The position numbers and the translations under genes are program-made. From positions 1 through 8,702 of the forward strand of contig JAWOHN010000059.1 in the NCBI GenBank assembly GCA_046485135.1: a stretch of 8,702 nucleotides of DNA, in the 5' to 3' direction. The notes below the pieces were generated by a model, which worked only from the letters and a program-made list of their open reading frames with translations, was not told the origin of the DNA and did not search any database. The stretch is from CAZAQS01 sp046485135 (GTDB lineage Bacteria > Chloroflexota > Anaerolineae > Anaerolineales > UBA4823). Below, piece by piece: positions 5,878-8,702 of this stretch (the first letter of the stretch is position 1; every line of letters begins with the position of its first letter).

Positions 5878-6432
5878 GTGGATAAATTGTCACCAGGCAG
5901 AACGGAGGCGGTCAGCAAAGAAACGATTAAACGGGCTCAGAATGGCGATGCCAACGCCATATCCGAGTTGTATGAGCAATACAAGCCGGCCGTTTATCGC
6001 TATCTTTACTTCCGCTGCGAGGGGCAGCAGGTTGCTGAAGAGTTGACTACTGAAGTGTTTATCCGGGTGATCGAAAACCTGCCTCGCTATAAGCTCAGAA
6101 GCACACCTTTTCAGGCATGGCTGTTCAGGATCGCTCGAAACCTGGTCATCGACCATTACCGCCGTTCTAAAATACGCCAGCATCTGGCGCTGGATGAAAA
6201 CTGGGCCGGAACGAAGGAAGGGACGGAATCCATCGTCGAGCGCAAGCTGGATATTGAGGAATTGCGACAGGCGCTACGCAAGCTTTCTCCAGATCAGTGT
6301 GATGTGGTCGTGATGCGGTTTTTGGCTGACATGCCCATCAGCCAGGTGGCACAAACAATGAAGAAAAGCCAGGGAGCTGTCAAAATGTTACAGACCAGGG
6401 CATTGAAGTCTTTAAATGGGTTGATTAAGTAG
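5878..6432 (+). CDS. ECF-like RNA polymerase sigma factor (sigma-70 family)
   Basis: From a GTG at 5878 this gives 184 residues. Sigma region 2 spans about 30-98: AISELYEQYKPAVYRYLYFR (27-46), AEELTTEVFIRVIENLPRY (53-71), PFQAWLFRIARNLVIDHYRR (77-96), with the last part expected to recognise the -10 element. A variable linker follows. Region 4 (about 128-182) is a helix-turn-helix: LRKLSPDQCDVVVMRFLADM (133-152), then ISQVAQTMKKSQGAVKMLQT (154-173), for -35 recognition. There is no region 1 or 3, so it is of the group 4 (ECF) type. The start is uncertain: an upstream in-frame ATG at 5650 would add 76 residues with no family match, and a TTG at 5887 is an alternative. None has a good ribosome binding site. 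It ends 10 bp before the FecR-type membrane protein, which is probably its regulator. Confidence 0.88.
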   Translation: MDKLSPGRTEAVSKETIKRAQNGDANAISELYEQYKPAVYRYLYFRCEGQQVAEELTTEVFIRVIENLPRYKLRSTPFQAWLFRIARNLVIDHYRRSKIRQHLALDENWAGTKEGTESIVERKLDIEELRQALRKLSPDQCDVVVMRFLADMPISQVAQTMKKSQGAVKMLQTRALKSLNGLIK

Positions 6433-6442
6433 AAAGGCAAAG

Positions 6443-8593
6443 ATGAAGAAACGCGAGGATACCCTGCAGAAATACCTGGATATGCTAGAGGCCGGTGCGC
6501 CACTCGAGCGAGTATTGGAACAGCTCTCTCCAGATGAGGATCAGCTGCGCCATTCGCTAACTCTGGTAGCCGCTTTGCGATCTTTGCCGTCCCCGCCGGT
6601 CGATCCCAAAGCCGCGCAGAAGCAAAACCAGATCATTCACCAATATATTCAATCCAGAGTCCGCCCAAAAGCACAGCGGATTATGACGCAGCCCTACCAG
6701 AAGAGAGTGCGACTTGTCCGCTCAATGGCAATCATCGGCATTGGCCTGTTCTTGCTGGTCATGACGGTATGGGTGGCGTTTACGATTCCTGGCTGGAACG
6801 TTCCCGAGCAAGGTCTGACGGTCATTCAATTGAATGGTCGGGTGGAGGTCAGCCGTGCGGAAGATCCACAGCGGTGGCAGGTCGTAAAAGCCGGAGATAC
6901 CTTCCTTCCCGGACAGCGTTTGCGCACCGGTTCCCATTCTACGATCGTGCTGCGCTTTCCCGACCAGAGTGAGATCAGCCTCGCCCATGACACGGAGGTG
7001 TCGCTGAGCGCCCTATCCACAACAAGGGATGGGTCACTGTCGGTCGAATGGGTCCAGCAGGCCGGCAGCACCCGGCATGTGGTCAGCCCGCGCCAAGAAG
7101 CGAATGGCAATTATGTCGTGCGCACCCCAACCAGCAATATGTATGTGCAAGGGACGACCTTCTCAGTCGCGGTTGCAAATAACGGTAGTGCATTTATTGC
7201 TGTGGATGAAGGATCTGTGAGCGTTGAAGCTGGGAGCGAGGAGCTGGTTCTGACAGCCGGCTTTGCCACGTACACCCACGCCGGGGAAAAGCCCACCTCA
7301 GCTGCCTACTCCTTCTCCAATCATGGGGAGCTGCGCCGGGTGATTGGAAATATATGGGAAGTTGATGAAGTGCTGGTGCGTGTCAGCGAAGAAACAATTT
7401 TAGATCAAGAGCTGCAGGCTGGCGATTATGTGCTGGTGACTGGACGGATCCTGTCGAACGGCCGCTGGGTCGCCGACACGATTGAGGTCGTAGAAAATAT
7501 CGAGCATTATGTCACGTTTGCAGGCGTGCTGAGCGCCATCACCCGAGAGCTGTGGTTGGTGGATGATGTATCCGTCCTGGTCACCGATGCTACAGAACGA
7601 TCAGCAGGTCTGGTACAAGGCGACCTGGTGCGGGTCACCTTCACCAACCTGCGCAGCGGGCGCCGCCTGGCGCTGCGTATAGATCGTTTGTCCCCTGCCA
7701 GGCTGCTGCCCGACTTGCAAAGCCAGATGGCAACCGAGGCCAGCCCCGCCCGCTCCAGGCTTTCCTTTGAGCCCGACGATTTAGAGGTAAGCGCTTGCAG
7801 CAACCAATTCAACCTGACCGGGTTCATGGAAAATGACGGAGACTCCCCACAGGACCTGGTCAAGAACATCGAATTGGCTTACGCCATCTTGACCGGCAGC
7901 CAATTCGTAGAGAGCGTGACCATTAACCCATCGTCCTGGACAGAAATCCTGGCAGGTGAGCGGGTTTATTTCAATGTTCAAGTGATCCTTTCCAGGGTCT
8001 GGCTGGCGGCTCTCCCTGAAAGGGAGGTCAAGCTGCAGTTGTTCGTGGCCTCTGAAATGAACCGGCCTGACCCGCGCTTCAGCCGGATGAGGGTGACGCT
8101 GGCACAGGCTTGCGCGCAGGTTGAAACGACCCCCGAGGCCGGGCCGGTCTCCCCGACAGCGCCGGCTACGCCCCTCCCACCAACGCTGCAGACCACACCA
8201 TCGCCAGCCCCGGTGGCGGGTTGCCCAGGAATCACGCCCCACCCCGAAGCCCAACGGTTGGCCGCTCTGTACAAGGTATCCTATAACGAAATTATCGCCT
8301 GGTTCTGCGATGGGATTGGTTTTGGCGAAATCGACCTAGCCTATAGTCTGAGCCAGCAAGCCGGGGTACCAGTTGCCGATATCTTTGCCATGCGACGGTC
8401 TGGGCTGGGCTGGGGCGACATTATGCTTCGCTTGGGATTGTTACCTGAAGATGAAGCCACCCCAGAGCCTACCGTCGAAGAGACCGAAGAAGTGGAGGAC
8501 GAAGAGGATGCCCCGCCTCCGTGGGTGACTGCGGACGGGTTGAGTATAACGCCGCCGGCGCCGCCCACCCTGCCTATACCACCCGTACCTTGA
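6443..8593 (+). CDS. Single-pass FecR/DUF5666-type membrane protein, probable anti-sigma or signalling partner
   Basis: This 716-residue protein follows the sigma factor by 10 bp, with AAAGG 5 nt before the ATG. The N-terminal 90 residues are predicted cytoplasmic; the segment YLDMLEAGAPLERVLEQLSP (11-30) resembles the helical region (DUF5667-like) found beside Chloroflexota sigma factors. One transmembrane helix lies at about 94-115, preceded by RVRLVR, placing the rest outside. Next come a FecR-like domain (about 145-265: GDTFLPGQRLRTG, VRTPTSNMYVQGTTFSV), two DUF5666-like beta modules (about 295-351 and 357-416), a probable Ig-like domain (about 440-557, bounded by Cys452 and Cys557), a Pro/Thr linker (561-592), a helical region with a tandem repeat (612-666), an acidic stretch (669-689) and a proline-rich end. 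FecR-like proteins couple an external cue to a sigma factor. Here that role is inferred from order and topology. No zinc-binding anti-sigma motif is visible. Confidence 0.85.
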   Translation: MKKREDTLQKYLDMLEAGAPLERVLEQLSPDEDQLRHSLTLVAALRSLPSPPVDPKAAQKQNQIIHQYIQSRVRPKAQRIMTQPYQKRVRLVRSMAIIGIGLFLLVMTVWVAFTIPGWNVPEQGLTVIQLNGRVEVSRAEDPQRWQVVKAGDTFLPGQRLRTGSHSTIVLRFPDQSEISLAHDTEVSLSALSTTRDGSLSVEWVQQAGSTRHVVSPRQEANGNYVVRTPTSNMYVQGTTFSVAVANNGSAFIAVDEGSVSVEAGSEELVLTAGFATYTHAGEKPTSAAYSFSNHGELRRVIGNIWEVDEVLVRVSEETILDQELQAGDYVLVTGRILSNGRWVADTIEVVENIEHYVTFAGVLSAITRELWLVDDVSVLVTDATERSAGLVQGDLVRVTFTNLRSGRRLALRIDRLSPARLLPDLQSQMATEASPARSRLSFEPDDLEVSACSNQFNLTGFMENDGDSPQDLVKNIELAYAILTGSQFVESVTINPSSWTEILAGERVYFNVQVILSRVWLAALPEREVKLQLFVASEMNRPDPRFSRMRVTLAQACAQVETTPEAGPVSPTAPATPLPPTLQTTPSPAPVAGCPGITPHPEAQRLAALYKVSYNEIIAWFCDGIGFGEIDLAYSLSQQAGVPVADIFAMRRSGLGWGDIMLRLGLLPEDEATPEPTVEETEEVEDEEDAPPPWVTADGLSITPPAPPTLPIPPVP

Positions 8594-8682
8594 TCTTGAA
8601 CTCTGGCAGTGAATTGGGCGATCTAACCAACAAAATATCAAGCTGAAAGTACAGTACCATGAGTTGAGAAAGGAGATCAGAA

Positions 8683-8702
8683 ATGAGGATAAAAACCGCA
8701 TC
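8683..8702 (+). CDS. Start of a downstream gene, cut by the right edge
   Basis: An ATG at 8683 is preceded by a strong AAGGAG at 8670-8675 with 7-nt spacing. Only MRIKTA can be read before the window ends, a start compatible with, but not proof of, a signal peptide or cytoplasmic protein. It begins 89 bp after the FecR-type gene with no terminator-like hairpin between, so it may belong to the same transcript. Confidence 0.55.

Noticed and set aside
8441..8701. 86-residue minus-strand open frame at the right edge
   Set aside because: It is antisense to the acidic and proline-rich tail of the FecR-type protein and shows no family features.

Overview
The window looks like chromosomal DNA from a moderately GC-rich member of the Chloroflexota, probably Anaerolineae. 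This is inferred mainly from the ECF sigma factor plus FecR/DUF5666-type membrane protein pair at the right end, an architecture I associate with that phylum. It is a judgement from protein style, not a database result. No rRNA, tRNA, insertion sequence, phage gene or CRISPR array was seen.

Left block (1-1452, minus strand): a toxin-antitoxin pair made of a DUF6364-like ribbon-helix-helix antitoxin and a PIN-domain toxin that runs off the left edge. A 15-bp perfect inverted repeat covers a consensus extended -10 promoter and the antitoxin ribosome binding site, as expected for an autoregulated module. Upstream of it on the same strand is a LOG/TIGR00730-family nucleotide phosphoribohydrolase.

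Central block (1733-5295, plus strand): a complete fixABCX operon. FixA and FixB are an electron-transfer flavoprotein pair, FixC is the ETF:quinone oxidoreductase-type flavoprotein, and FixX is a ferredoxin-like protein with eight cysteines placed for two [4Fe-4S] clusters. The genes overlap by 4 bp (ATGA) or lie 4 bp apart. Together they should form a membrane-associated complex that couples NADH, quinone and a low-potential ferredoxin or flavodoxin. Directly downstream of a TATAAT box before fixA lies an 18-bp palindrome matching the operator of the NADH-sensing repressor Rex at 13 of 14 defined positions, so redox control of the operon is a testable prediction. No nitrogenase or acyl-CoA/carnitine gene is visible beside it. 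A small unrecognised ORF follows fixX, in the same frame as fixX after its stop codon.

Right block (5488-8702, plus strand): about 390 bp without a convincing gene, then an ECF-like sigma factor and, 10 bp later, a 716-residue single-pass membrane protein. That protein has a cytoplasmic N-terminal region resembling anti-sigma domains, a FecR-like domain, two DUF5666-like beta modules, a probable Ig-like domain and a C-terminal tandem 30-residue helical repeat. The pair reads as a trans-envelope signalling unit. A further gene begins at 8683 behind a strong ribosome binding site and leaves the window after six codons.
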